Positions 1 through 7,841 of a stretch of 37,885 nucleotides of DNA are shown here, one piece after another (position 1 is the first letter of the stretch; every line of letters begins with the position of its first letter). The notes below the pieces were generated by a model. It ran no database searches. It had not been told where the DNA came from and saw nothing but the letters and a program-made list of their open reading frames with translations. The DNA comes from JAZDOK01 sp043798715 (GTDB lineage: Bacteria; Vulcanimicrobiota; JAZDOK01). The position numbers were made by a program, and so were the translations under genes. The stretch covers positions 1-37,885 of the forward strand of contig JAZDOK010000072.1 of NCBI GenBank assembly GCA_043798715.1. Direction: 5' to 3'.

Positions 1-984
1 GATGTCGACGATGGCCCCGCGGTTCTGGACATTGACGGTGTGTACAACCGGCTCCGTCCCAAGGAGGGAGGCCATGAGTCCCAGAGCGGCCACGGAATAA
101 AGAGCGCCTCCCCGCTCGCTCAGCATGGGGGGCTTTTTATCAAGGCCCGGCTCGGCATAGAGCCGAAGCAGAGACTGTTCGATTTCAATTACTTTCTGCG
201 CCCGCAGGGTTTCTGTCTCCTGCTCCTTGAGGACACTCTCCGTCTGATAGTAGTAGCGAAGGTAAGGAGAGGGAATCAGGTTCAGCTTGCGAATGAGGCG
301 GCTGTCCATTTTTTTGAGAATTTCAACTTTTTCGATTTCTTCCAGCGCCGCCGCGGTCAGGTCCGTTTCCCCCAGCAGGATCCTTTGAACCCAGGATAGA
401 TGGTTGAGGCCGAAGGAGTCTACCTTGAGGCTCTCCGCCTGAACGCCCAGGGACGCCGCGATGTCGCGCCGCATCACCAGCGGAACATTGCACAGTCCGA
501 TGACCTTGACGGAGGAATAGTTGGCCAGGGCCTCGGTGATGATTCCCGAGGGGTTGGTGAAGTTAATTACCCAGGCCTGGGGGCAGAAGCACTCCACGAC
601 CCGGGCGATCTCCAGCATCTGCGGAATGGCCCTGAGCGCGTGTGAAAAACCGCCCACTCCCGTCGTCTCCTGGGCGACGAGACCGAACTCGCGGGCGATT
701 TCCTCGTCCAGAAGCCGCCCCCTGCTGCCGCCAACGCGGATCTGGGTCAGAACGAAGGCGGCGTCGGAAAGGGCCTCTTCCATGTCCGTCGTAATATGGA
801 GGAGTTTCTCCATGCCGGCCCGCCTGAGCATTCTTTTGGCAAAGTCTCCGATAATGTTCAGGCGTGAAGGATCCCGGTCAATCAGGCTGATTTCCTGGAA
901 GGGCATCTTTTCTCTATATTCGATAAAGCCTTCGATAAGCTCAGGGGTATAGGTACTGCCTGCGCCGATAATTGCGATTTTCAT
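1..984 (-). CDS. GH4 family 6-phospho-beta-glucosidase-like protein, C-terminus cut by window edge
   Basis: Reverse-complement reading from ATG at 984 stays open to base 1, giving 328 residues; GH4 enzymes are usually about 430-450, so roughly 100 are missing off the left edge. The N-terminus MKIAIIGAGSTYTPELI is the NAD-binding Rossmann motif of GH4. The ETTGVGGF and NFTNPSG segments, the CNVP motif (Cys that helps bind Mn2+) and the later FGLNHLSW motif (metal-binding His) are family hallmarks; CNVP is typical of the 6-phospho-beta-glucosidase branch. Such enzymes hydrolyse 6-phospho-glycosides in the cytoplasm by a redox mechanism using NAD+ and a divalent metal, usually after PTS uptake. 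A good ribosome site (AAAGGAGAG) lies 7 bases before the ATG. It follows the tRNA cluster on the same strand with no clear promoter of its own. The exact sugar is not determinable. Confidence 0.93.
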   Translation of the reverse strand, partial: MKIAIIGAGSTYTPELIEGFIEYREKMPFQEISLIDRDPSRLNIIGDFAKRMLRRAGMEKLLHITTDMEEALSDAAFVLTQIRVGGSRGRLLDEEIAREFGLVAQETTGVGGFSHALRAIPQMLEIARVVECFCPQAWVINFTNPSGIITEALANYSSVKVIGLCNVPLVMRRDIAASLGVQAESLKVDSFGLNHLSWVQRILLGETDLTAAALEEIEKVEILKKMDSRLIRKLNLIPSPYLRYYYQTESVLKEQETETLRAQKVIEIEQSLLRLYAEPGLDKKPPMLSERGGALYSVAALGLMASLLGTEPVVHTVNVQNRGAIVDI

Positions 985-1075
985 CGGACAACTCTCCTTT
1001 TCCCGGGAGGGCTCTCACGGGGATTCGGACAAAGTGCATGACTATTAAGGGGAGCTGAATGGCGTACAGGGCCGA

Positions 1076-1151
1076 TGGTGGGCGAAACAGGATTTGAACC
1101 TGTGACCCCCTCGGTGTAAACGAGGTGCGCTAACCGCTGAGCTATCCGCCC
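1076..1151 (-). tRNA. tRNA-Val (UAC)
   Basis: The reverse complement folds as a 76-nt cloverleaf: acceptor GGGCGGA pairs with TTCGCCC (one G-U), the anticodon stem CCTCG/CGAGG encloses loop TTTACAC with anticodon UAC, and a GGTTCAAAT T-loop is present. The 3' CCA is encoded. It directly abuts the tRNA-Glu gene and is last of the three-tRNA cluster. Confidence 0.96.
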
Positions 1152-1228
1152 TGGTGACCCCGGCGGGATTCGAACCCGCGATCTTCACATTGAAAGCGTG
1201 GTGTCCTAGGCCGCTAGACGACGGGGCC
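1152..1228 (-). tRNA. tRNA-Glu (UUC)
   Basis: The reverse complement gives a 77-nt tRNA: acceptor GGCCCCG pairs with CGGGGTC, the D-arm CGTCTAGCGGCCTAGGACA is typical of tRNA-Glu, the anticodon loop is CTTTCAA (UUC), the T-arm is CGGGTTCGAATCCCG, and CCA is encoded. The outermost anticodon-stem pair looks like a C-A mismatch. There are zero bases between it and tRNA-Val. Confidence 0.95.
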
Positions 1229-1238
1229 AAACTACTAC

Positions 1239-1314
1239 TGGTGGGCCTACCTGGATTTGAACCAGGGACCGACCGGTTATGAGCCGGTTGCTCTAACCGC
1301 TGAGCTATAGGCCC
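1239..1314 (-). tRNA. tRNA with CAU anticodon, probably tRNA-Ile2 (lysidine type)
   Basis: The 76-nt cloverleaf has acceptor GGGCCTA pairing with TAGGCCC, anticodon stem ACCGG/CCGGT with loop CTCATAA, T-arm CTGGTTCAAATCCAG and encoded CCA. CAU can be elongator Met, initiator Met or Ile2 read as k2C-A-U. The D-loop AGCGGTTAGAGCA and the CTCATAA loop are close to E. coli tRNA-Ile2 as I recall it, so I favour Ile2; elongator Met is the alternative. The 5' end pairs fully, which argues against initiator tRNA. It is the first gene of the cluster, 11 bases from its promoter. Confidence 0.9.
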
Positions 1315-1325
1315 TTAACGCGCCT

Positions 1326-1354
1326 ATTATAATCTAAAAGGACAGCAAGGTCAA
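1326..1354 (-). promoter_or_regulatory. sigma70-type promoter of the tRNA cluster
   Basis: On the minus strand TTGACC (1354-1349), a 17-base spacer and a perfect TATAAT (1331-1326) lie just ahead of the CAU tRNA. The expected start is near 1319, a few bases before the mature tRNA end. Its -35 lies 6 bases from the -35 of the opposing rpmB promoter. Confidence 0.85.
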
Positions 1355-1360
1355 GCGCGA

Positions 1361-1390
1361 TTGACAGGGCGAAAGCGACTGTGCTACAAT
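1361..1390 (+). promoter_or_regulatory. sigma70-type promoter of rpmB
   Basis: Perfect TTGACA (1361-1366), an 18-base spacer and TACAAT (1385-1390). The expected start near 1397 leaves a leader of about 19 bases with the ribosome site AGGGAGGTG before the ATG at 1416. Confidence 0.88.
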
Positions 1391-1415
1391 AAGCACGCTT
1401 TAGGGAGGTGAAGAT

Positions 1416-1610
1416 ATGTCCAGGATTTGTATGCTCTGCGGCAAGGGTCCGCTCACGGGAAACCAGGTCAGCCACTCAAACAGGAAGACCAAGAGGCGCT
1501 GGCTTCCCAATCTTCAGAAGACCACGATAAACGTGGATGGAACAGACAAGACAATGCGCATCTGCACGCGTTGCCTGAGAACCAGCCGGACCAAGGCTGT
1601 AGCGAAATAA
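1416..1610 (+). CDS. rpmB: 50S ribosomal protein L28
   Basis: 64 residues, the normal length for L28, a protein of the large ribosomal subunit. The pattern is typical: CMLCGKGP at the start, then HSNRKTKRRWLPNLQ, then CTRCLR. The two CxxC pairs (C5/C8 and C50/C53) mark the zinc-ribbon form of L28. A strong ribosome site (AGGGAGGTG) precedes the ATG. The gene is monocistronic, with its own promoter upstream and a hairpin terminator downstream; the next gene is on the opposite strand and converges on it. Confidence 0.97.
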   Translation: MSRICMLCGKGPLTGNQVSHSNRKTKRRWLPNLQKTTINVDGTDKTMRICTRCLRTSRTKAVAK

Positions 1611-1637
1611 CGCTTCCATAAATCAGAATATTTTTTT

Positions 1638-1663
1638 GAGCTCCGCCACAACGGGGCTCTTTT
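1638..1663 (+). terminator. Rho-independent terminator after rpmB
   Basis: Arms GAGCTCC (1638-1644) and GGGGCTC (1653-1659) form 7 pairs including one G-U, with an 8-base loop, followed by TTTT (1660-1663). It lies 28 bases after the rpmB stop. The T-run left of the stem (1631-1637) gives A residues in the opposite transcript, so the hairpin is not a good terminator for the converging gene. Confidence 0.75.
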
Positions 1664-1677
1664 CATTGGACTTAAGC

Positions 1678-2754
1678 TCACTTCCCGAACACACATTCAA
1701 GGACCGCCCTTATCCCGCCCCGCCTCTCTAACTGCAGCATCCGGTTAAGGCCCCTCCCGTAAAGATCCGTCCGGCTCTCCATGGTCTTCATCTGCTGATT
1801 CTGCCCCAGGGACTGCAGATACTTATAGGCGACCCACTCGGCAAAACCCTCCTCTATTTCGGGCTCTCTGGGCCTGATTTTCCCCTCGGCGGACCAGCCG
1901 TGCGCCAGCTCATGCGCCATGACCGGCGCCATGCCTTCCCGCGGAAGTCCCAGAAGGACGTAAACATGAGGGTCTTTGATCATGTCGCTCCGAACCTCAT
2001 TTCTAATGACGGTGACGTGCTTGGATGTATAGAGCCCCATCTGATCGGTGCCCACCTGTTTGTTCTGATAGTTCTGTAGTGCGGCCAGTTCCGAGGGTGA
2101 GACCAGGGTGAGGGCAGGAAGCTCCTTGAGGCGCATCCCCAGGAGATATCCGACATAGTTATAGACCGCCTCATACAGTCTTCGGGCGTCAGAGGACTCA
2201 AAGACGGCTGTCCGAAGACAGCCGGTGCAGATTGAATATCCATTTTTAAGGGTTTTTGAGCCATCTCCGGCCAGCTCTCCGCAGGCGAAACATTCCGGGT
2301 ATATCTGAAGACAAGCCTGGCAGTATTCTTTCTTAAGCCCGTTAAGTCTGTTGGAGATGATCTTGAATCTACCGACCAGCCTGGCGCCGCAGAGGGAGCA
2401 GTGGGAAGATTTCTTTTCAAGGCAGTTTGCGCATAGAAGTTCCCGATCCTTTGAAAAATACTGAATCATCGGCTGGCCGCAGGAAGCGCATCGAGGCAGG
2501 TTCTTAAGACAATTCTCGCAGATATTTTTCCCTTCGAGAAAGAAGGCCCTCTGCATCGGAGCCCGACAGAGGCCGCAGTGGGGAAGCGCATTATAACAGG
2601 CATCGCAGTATACTTCCTGGCCAATCGTCCAATACTTGCCTTCCACGATGTTATTCCCGCAGGCGGAACACTTGACGGCCTCCTGGGCCGAGGCCAGGAC
2701 CGCCAGCAGAAGCAGAATGAGCAGCAGTGCCGAAAGCAGCCTGATGGACTTCAT
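1678..2754 (-). CDS. secreted LIM-like zinc-finger protein with DA1-type metallopeptidase domain
   Basis: 358 residues. Residues 1-23 form a signal peptide (charged start, long Leu run, cleavage near ASA-QEA). Residues 29-180 hold a series of CxxC...CxxC zinc-finger units (from CSACG at 29, CDACY, CGLC, CENC, CASC, CANC, CSLC, CQAC, CFAC, CTGC), which resemble tandem LIM domains. The C-terminal part carries HELAH at 281-285 followed by EEGFAEW at 301-307, the zinc-protease pattern of the DA1 family, known in plants as LIM-containing ubiquitin-activated peptidases. I infer an exported zinc peptidase with a cysteine-rich recognition module. The start overlaps the stop of the thiamine pyrophosphokinase gene by ATGA, so it is the last gene of the thiT operon although no functional link is obvious. 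The substrate is unknown. Confidence 0.8.
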   Translation of the reverse strand: MKSIRLLSALLLILLLLAVLASAQEAVKCSACGNNIVEGKYWTIGQEVYCDACYNALPHCGLCRAPMQRAFFLEGKNICENCLKNLPRCASCGQPMIQYFSKDRELLCANCLEKKSSHCSLCGARLVGRFKIISNRLNGLKKEYCQACLQIYPECFACGELAGDGSKTLKNGYSICTGCLRTAVFESSDARRLYEAVYNYVGYLLGMRLKELPALTLVSPSELAALQNYQNKQVGTDQMGLYTSKHVTVIRNEVRSDMIKDPHVYVLLGLPREGMAPVMAHELAHGWSAEGKIRPREPEIEEGFAEWVAYKYLQSLGQNQQMKTMESRTDLYGRGLNRMLQLERRGGIRAVLECVFGK

Positions 2755-3413
2755 TCCTGATCCCTCCCATTTTCCCGAAATTTCACCACCAGGAGGAGGC
2801 CCGAGGCGATGGAAATTATTCCCTCCGACGCAGCCAACTCGTTGCTGATGCCCCTTGTGCTTCCAAAAGAGAGCTCCCCCTTTTTCATCACATACCTGAA
2901 TCCCTCGAGATCAATCCCGCTGACTTTCTCCGAAAAAGGAATGAGGGAGATGAGTTCACCCGGCTTCCCCGAAATCCTGGCCTCTCCCCTTTTTAACAGA
3001 AGAACTTCGACTTCTTCGGAAATGAGCCGGATCCGCACTCCGCGTTCAAGGCCTTTGCTGAGAAGCAGGATATTGGCCAGCGAATGATCCAACCGGCCGC
3101 CAAGACCGCCGACGATCAGGATTTCATCAGGATTCACATCAAAGGCCTCATCCAGGGCCAGCTCCAAATCGGTTTTGTCCTTCTCGCAGGGAAACTTAAG
3201 AAACCGGGTGGCCTTCCATGAAGGGGGAATTTTTCCCTCGAAGGAGTCGAAATCCCCAATGACTGCATCCGGCACGACCCCGATCTTCCGGGCTTCCATT
3301 GCGCCGCCATCCGCGCACAACAGAATATCCCCACTTCTCAGAAAGCTGCGGTAGAATTGCGCCCGCTCTTTCTTCCCCGCGGCCAGAATGACGACCCTCC
3401 GTCCGCCCTTCAT
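2751..3413 (-). CDS. thiamine pyrophosphokinase
   Basis: 220 residues from ATG at 3413, the usual length for the family (Thi80/ThiN), which transfers pyrophosphate from ATP to thiamine to make thiamine diphosphate in the cytoplasm. Visible motifs: CADGGA near residue 33, PDAVIGDFDS with metal-binding acidic residues, the KDKTDLE segment, and GGRLDHSLAN, all diagnostic. The C-terminal half has the beta-sandwich thiamine-binding pattern, with GISNE late in the chain. The frame is open far upstream, but that part overlaps thiT and lacks family similarity; ATG at 3413 overlaps the thiT stop by ATGA, so translation is probably coupled. Together with ThiT it forms a thiamine salvage pair. Confidence 0.93.
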   Translation of the reverse strand: MKGGRRVVILAAGKKERAQFYRSFLRSGDILLCADGGAMEARKIGVVPDAVIGDFDSFEGKIPPSWKATRFLKFPCEKDKTDLELALDEAFDVNPDEILIVGGLGGRLDHSLANILLLSKGLERGVRIRLISEEVEVLLLKRGEARISGKPGELISLIPFSEKVSGIDLEGFRYVMKKGELSFGSTRGISNELAASEGIISIASGLLLVVKFRENGRDQE

Positions 3414-3940
3414 GCCGGAGCCACCCCGGCCCTGGCCAATCTCGCCGCCATCGGCGGAAGAATAAAAAGTGAAACGGCCAGCTCCGGCAACAGATAAGAG
3501 GCATTGTAGATCAGAGAATAAACGGCAGCCCGGGGCAAAGCCGCGGGCGCAAAGTACTGAATGAACAGAAAGCCGGAAAGAAAGTGGCAGAAGAACCTGG
3601 CCCCTACCGCGACGAAGATTCCCACCAGCGAGCCGGCCAACGAGAGCCTCCTCTTGCCCATCAGGCCGGAAAGACCCAGGACCCCGAAAGCCAGGGGATA
3701 ATCGAGCAGAAACTGCAGGGGATGGTATATGGTCGCACCCTGAAGCGCGTGCAAAAGGCCAAAAAGCACTCCGGTCGCAATTCCCGTCCGCGTTCCTCTC
3801 CATAGACCGACCAGAAGGATGGGAAGCATTTCAAGAGAGATCTCTCCACCCTGCGGCATTCTGAAAATCTTGAAAGCGCTCAGCACAAAAGCAAGGGCGA
3901 TCGCAAGGCCGGAAATGGAAATATCTCTCGTCATCTTCAT
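3410..3940 (-). CDS. thiT: thiamine transporter S component ThiT (ECF type)
   Basis: 176 residues, strongly hydrophobic, about six membrane helices. The signature RMPQGGEISLEMLPI (about residues 27-41) matches the ThiT/YuaJ family, as do YHPLQFLLDYPLAFG and GARFFCHFLSG, whose equivalents contribute to the thiamine site. It captures thiamine and works with a shared ECF T protein and two ATPases, which are not in this window. The stop overlaps the pyrophosphokinase start (ATGA). I looked in the 79-base leader for a TPP riboswitch, often found before thiT, and saw none of its conserved elements. The ribosome site AGGGGG precedes the ATG by 7 bases; a second ATG two codons in is an alternative. 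Confidence 0.93.
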   Translation of the reverse strand: MKMTRDISISGLAIALAFVLSAFKIFRMPQGGEISLEMLPILLVGLWRGTRTGIATGVLFGLLHALQGATIYHPLQFLLDYPLAFGVLGLSGLMGKRRLSLAGSLVGIFVAVGARFFCHFLSGFLFIQYFAPAALPRAAVYSLIYNASYLLPELAVSLFILPPMAARLARAGVAPA

Positions 3941-4019
3941 CCACTGCCCCCTGGCCGGGAAAAGAGCTTCAACCGCCTTGCATTATTCCTTACAGACGCA
4001 ATCCGGAGCCCAAAAAACA

Positions 4020-4394
4020 TCAGTTCGGAACCTCGCGAATCGCGAACCGGCCTAAAATCTCCACCACTCTTTCGGGTGAATAAGGCTTGACTATATAATC
4101 CTTAGCACCGGCATTAATGGCCTCAAATACCAGCGTCTGCTGTCCAAGGGCGCTACACATGATGATCTTGGCCTCTGCATCGGCCGCCAGAATGTTCCTG
4201 GCGGCTGAAATCCCATCCATCACCGGCATGACGATATCCATCGTGACCATATCCGGCTTGAGATCAAGATATTTCCGAAGAGCCTCTTCTCCGTCTCCGG
4301 CCTCCCCAACAACCTCAAATCCGGCCTTGATGAGAATATCCTTCAGCATCAACCGCATGAAGTATGCATCATCCACTATTAAAACAGTCGCCAT
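4020..4394 (-). CDS. stand-alone CheY-like response regulator receiver
   Basis: 124 residues, a single receiver domain with no output domain. Acidic pocket D8/D9, phosphoacceptor D53 (VTMDIVMP), S81 and K103 (IVKPY) are all present, so it should accept phosphate from a histidine kinase. The IVKPYSPERV end resembles CheY proteins of chemotaxis systems, but no motility or chemotaxis gene lies nearby. It sits 23 bases after the hydrolase gene and 79 bases before thiT on the same strand. The partner kinase is unknown; the kinases at 24529-27417 are far away on the other strand. Confidence 0.93.
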   Translation of the reverse strand: MATVLIVDDAYFMRLMLKDILIKAGFEVVGEAGDGEEALRKYLDLKPDMVTMDIVMPVMDGISAARNILAADAEAKIIMCSALGQQTLVFEAINAGAKDYIVKPYSPERVVEILGRFAIREVPN

Positions 4395-4417
4395 CGTCTC
4401 CAGGTTTTTCTGCGAAA

Positions 4418-5017
4418 TTATACGTCTTTCCTGCTATCGGTCAAAGAATGCCGGAGAAAGGGATTCCTTATTTTTTCCGAACGGATGGTTGAGGATGGGC
4501 CATGGCCGGGACAGACGATGAGATCGTCTTTAAGAAGAGCAATCTTTTCATTCAAACTCCGGGAGATATCTTTCCCTGAGCCTCCCGGAAGGTCGGTGCG
4601 TCCCACCGTTCCGGCAAAGAGGGTGTCCCCGGTAAAAACCTGCTCAGGGCCCACGAAACAGACGGAGCCCGGAGTGTGGCCGGGAGTATGAAGCACGGAA
4701 ATTTCCACTTCCCCCAGATTGAAGGCCTGCCCCTGTAATTTCTCGGCATAAGGCGGGTGGAAGAGGCTGATATCGGCCTCATGGAGAAAGACCCTGGCCC
4801 CCGTCGCCTCCACCAGGGCCGGAAGCGCACCCACGTGATCCGGGTGCCCGTGGGTAAGAAGGATGCAGGCCACCTCCAGATTTTCACCCCGGAGAAGGTC
4901 CAGGATCTTCTCTTCCTCGTCTCCAGGATCAATGACTATCGCCTTTTTTGTCTTCTCGTCGATAAGAATATAACAATTTTCTTCCAGAAAACCCAGTGCC
5001 AGCGTCTTGACCTGCAT
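4418..5017 (-). CDS. metallo-beta-lactamase-fold hydrolase, glyoxalase II-like (YcbL type)
   Basis: About 199 residues. The metal site is complete: THGHPDH (two His, Asp and His for two metals), HTPGHTPGS, FTGDTLF (bridging Asp) and CPGHGP (last His). The length of about 200 without the C-terminal helical domain of true glyoxalase II, and the FAGTVGRTDLPGG segment, place it in the YcbL-like group of thioester or persulfide-type hydrolases; the substrate is not known. I prefer the ATG at 5017, because AAAAGGGTGAA lies just ahead and homologues begin near MQVKTL; ATG at 5020 or 5035 is possible. It lies 87 bases after dtd and 23 bases before the receiver gene. Confidence 0.9.
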   Translation of the reverse strand: MQVKTLALGFLEENCYILIDEKTKKAIVIDPGDEEEKILDLLRGENLEVACILLTHGHPDHVGALPALVEATGARVFLHEADISLFHPPYAEKLQGQAFNLGEVEISVLHTPGHTPGSVCFVGPEQVFTGDTLFAGTVGRTDLPGGSGKDISRSLNEKIALLKDDLIVCPGHGPSSTIRSEKIRNPFLRHSLTDSRKDV

Positions 5018-5104
5018 CATTTCACCCTTTTCCATAAGAAGTTCATTCGTATTCGTTTAATCATATGACCGGGTTTGCGAGGCCGCAGCGACTTGCAGAG
5101 AACT

Positions 5105-5557
5105 TCAGAACTGTTTCCTGCTGTCTATCAGCAGCGTGACCGGCCCGTCATTTATCAGGGAAACCTCCATATGCGCCTGGAACTCGCCCTCTTCCACTTT
5201 CCTGACAAGGCGGCTCTTCAGGGATTCGACAAAAAGCCGGTAAAGACGGTTCGCCTCCTCCGGCAGAGCGGCCGTCGAATATCCGGGACGCCGTCCCCTG
5301 CGGCAGTCCCCGAAGAGGGTAAATTGCGAGACCACCAGGATCTCCCCGCTCGTCTCCAGCACGGAGAGATTCATCCGATCGTCTTCATCCTTGAAAATTC
5401 TCAGGTTGACTATTTTATCGGCCAGATAGGCCACGTCCGTCTCATCATCCCCCTGTCCCACGCCCAGAAGAACGAGAAGGCCCGGCCCAATCTCCCCGGC
5501 AACACGGCCGGCGATGACAACCCGGCTTTCGGACACCCGCTGAATGACAGCCCTCAA
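5105..5557 (-). CDS. dtd: D-aminoacyl-tRNA deacylase
   Basis: 150 residues, standard for Dtd, which hydrolyses D-aminoacyl-tRNAs (and glycine mischarged on tRNA-Ala) using the tRNA 2'-OH. Hallmarks are the start MRAVIQRVSESRV, SQFTLFGD (the SQxTLF motif with the conserved Thr) and NDGPVT near the C-terminus (the Gly-Pro motif that rejects L-amino acids). It follows rel by 28 bases on the same strand; rel-dtd adjacency is common in bacteria. I see nothing unusual. Confidence 0.96.
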   Translation of the reverse strand: MRAVIQRVSESRVVIAGRVAGEIGPGLLVLLGVGQGDDETDVAYLADKIVNLRIFKDEDDRMNLSVLETSGEILVVSQFTLFGDCRRGRRPGYSTAALPEEANRLYRLFVESLKSRLVRKVEEGEFQAHMEVSLINDGPVTLLIDSRKQF

Positions 5558-5585
5558 AAAAACACCACTTCCAACAGAATAACTT

Positions 5586-7802
5586 TTACCCCGCCCCCAG
5601 ATGTGTCACCCGCTTGACCTCAAAGACTCCGCTTAAGCCTTCCAGCATCTTCATCATATCCTCAAGCTGCTGCCTTTCGCAGACCTCAAGCCCCAGCTTT
5701 ACTCTGGCCCGCTCCTGCCTGAGGCGGCGGGCATTGCAGGAAGTTACCGGAACCTTTGCCTCATTGAATACATTCATGATGTCGCTGACCAGTCCGGTGC
5801 GATCGAAAGCACCCACTTCGATATCCACGGAATAGCAGGCATCCTTACGCGGGCTTCCCCACCCGACTTCGAGGATTCTCTCCTTCTGTGAGTTCAGGGC
5901 AGCAAAATTAGGGCAACCAACCCGATGAATCGAGATCCCTTTCCCGAGGGTGACATAACCGAAAATCTCGTCCCCCGGAACCGGACAACAGCACTTGGCA
6001 AACTTGGTCATCAGATTATCGAGGCCCCCCTTGACGATGACCGCCTGTTTGGAGGACCTCCGGCGGACCGCTTTGGGAGGGATCGGCTCCGGGACCGTCT
6101 CTTCCTTGGGTTGCATGGCCCGAATTTTGTTCAGAACATGAGTGAGGCTGGTGCCGCCATAGCCGATTGAGGCTAATAGATCCCCCTTCTCAAAAAAATT
6201 GAGGGATTCCGCCAGCTGGCCCAGAAATTTTTCATCCTTCCCAAACTTTTCCAGGCGGTTCCTCTTGAGCTCCCGCTCCAGCATATCGCGGCCGCGAATG
6301 ACGTTCTCGCCGCGGTTGGCCTGCTTGAACCAGTTCTTGATCTTGTTTTTCGCATGGCTGGACTTGCTGATCTTCAGCCAGTCGCGGCTCGGAGTGGTGT
6401 GCTTGGAGGTGGTTATCTCTACAATCTCACCGTTCTTAAGCTCATATTCCAGCGGCACTATTCTCCCGTTGACCTTGGCGCCGGTGCAGTGGTTTCCGAC
6501 TTCCGTGTGCACCCGGTAGGCAAAATCGAGAGCCGTCGAACCGGCGGGGAGCTCAATCACGTCTCCGTGCGGCGTGAAGACGAAAACCTGGTAGTTCAGA
6601 AGATCCAGCTTCAGGCTTTCCACATATTCCCTGGCGTCCTGCGAATCCGCCTGCCATTCCAATACCCGCTGGACCCACGGAAGCATATCCTTGATCAGTT
6701 CAATGTCCTTGTTGCCTTCTTTGTAGGCCCAGTGCGCCGCGATACCGAATTCGTTGATGCGATGCATCTCCCAGGTGCGAATCTGGATCTCAATGGGCTT
6801 GTCCCCGGGCCCGAAGACCGTCGTGTGAAGGGAGCGATAGTTGTTCGTCTTGGGAGAGGCGATAAAATCCTTGATCCGCTCCGGCAGAGGCCTCCACAGG
6901 CTATGGACGGCTCCAAGCGCGGCGTAGCACTCTTCAACCGAGTCCACGATCACCCGCACGGCGATGAGATCGTAAACCTCATCGAAATTCCTCCCCTTTT
7001 TGTTCATTTTCTGGTAGATGCTGTAAAAATGCTTGGGGCGGCCGTCTATGTGAAAATCGAACCCCTGCTCCTTGAGCCGCTCGCGGAGGGCCTCAATGAC
7101 CTCTTTGATATCCTCCTCCCGCTCGACCCGTTTGGCCTTGACGGCTTCCACCAGCTCCTCGTAGGCCTCGGGATCGAGGAACTTGAAGGCCAGATCTTCC
7201 ATCTCCGACTTGAGGTGCCACAGCCCAAGACGGGAGCTGATGGGAGCGAATATTTCAAGGCTCTCACGGGCAATGAACTTGCGGCGGTGCTCCTGGAGGG
7301 AGGAGAGGGTCCTCAGATTGTGCAGGCGATCGGCCAGTTTGACCAGGATTACCCTTATGTCGCGGGCCATGCTTAAAAAAATCTTCCGCAGATTTTCAGC
7401 CTGCGCGTCCCGATCGGCCATGATGGGAAGATTCATGGCGTCCTTCTGCTCCTTGGAGGAGCTGATGGCGGAAAGCTTGGTGACTCCTTCCACCAGGTCG
7501 GCCACTTCCTTGCCGAAGCGGACCAGAATCTCTTCGTAGGGAATCTTGGAATCCTCAATGACATCGTGGAGAAGGGCCGCCGCCAGTGAGGTTGTATCCA
7601 TTCCGAGTTCCGCAAGAATTACGGCCACGCTTATCGGGTGCAGAACATAAGGCTCTCCGGAAAGCCGGGTCTGACCGTTGTGGGAGCTGACGGCAAATTC
7701 CAGGACCTGCTGGATAAACTCCAGGTCCTTGCCATGCTTTCCGTCCCGCACCTTCCGGTACAGTTCGGCGGTTGCCGTCTCAATCATTTCCTGCGGCGTC
7801 AT
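5586..7802 (-). CDS. bifunctional (p)ppGpp synthetase/hydrolase, Rel/SpoT family
   Basis: 738 residues from ATG at 7802 (746 if the ATG at 7826 is used). Domain order is complete: HD hydrolase with LLHDVIED near residue 80; synthetase with EVYDLIAVRV and the YRSLHTTVFGP G-loop; TGS near 400-465 (VFTPHGDVIELP); and a C-terminal ACT domain. The intact HD motif means it should both make and degrade (p)ppGpp, as in organisms with a single long RSH enzyme. The start at 7802 fits homologue lengths, and the probable transcription start near 7835 leaves only about 9 bases before 7826. Neither ATG has a strong ribosome site. dtd follows directly. Confidence 0.95.
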   Translation of the reverse strand: MTPQEMIETATAELYRKVRDGKHGKDLEFIQQVLEFAVSSHNGQTRLSGEPYVLHPISVAVILAELGMDTTSLAAALLHDVIEDSKIPYEEILVRFGKEVADLVEGVTKLSAISSSKEQKDAMNLPIMADRDAQAENLRKIFLSMARDIRVILVKLADRLHNLRTLSSLQEHRRKFIARESLEIFAPISSRLGLWHLKSEMEDLAFKFLDPEAYEELVEAVKAKRVEREEDIKEVIEALRERLKEQGFDFHIDGRPKHFYSIYQKMNKKGRNFDEVYDLIAVRVIVDSVEECYAALGAVHSLWRPLPERIKDFIASPKTNNYRSLHTTVFGPGDKPIEIQIRTWEMHRINEFGIAAHWAYKEGNKDIELIKDMLPWVQRVLEWQADSQDAREYVESLKLDLLNYQVFVFTPHGDVIELPAGSTALDFAYRVHTEVGNHCTGAKVNGRIVPLEYELKNGEIVEITTSKHTTPSRDWLKISKSSHAKNKIKNWFKQANRGENVIRGRDMLERELKRNRLEKFGKDEKFLGQLAESLNFFEKGDLLASIGYGGTSLTHVLNKIRAMQPKEETVPEPIPPKAVRRRSSKQAVIVKGGLDNLMTKFAKCCCPVPGDEIFGYVTLGKGISIHRVGCPNFAALNSQKERILEVGWGSPRKDACYSVDIEVGAFDRTGLVSDIMNVFNEAKVPVTSCNARRLRQERARVKLGLEVCERQQLEDMMKMLEGLSGVFEVKRVTHLGAG

Positions 7803-7841
7803 ATCTTCACATCCGGCCTCTTCCATATATCATTGCACATT

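Noticed and set aside
1045..1230. Short minus-strand ORF over the tRNA genes
   Set aside because: It lies on tRNA-Val and tRNA-Glu, whose structures are clear.
1638..1663. Bidirectional terminator between rpmB and the protease gene
   Set aside because: On the minus strand the stem is followed by A residues, not U residues.
3414..3803. N-terminal extension of the thiamine pyrophosphokinase
   Set aside because: Overlaps thiT in another frame; the ATGA-coupled ATG at 3413 matches family length.
3941..4019. TPP riboswitch before thiT
   Set aside because: None of the conserved TPP-element sequences is visible in the 79-base gap.
6354..7376. Open plus-strand frame antisense to rel
   Set aside because: Shadow of the well-supported rel gene; no motif, no ribosome site.
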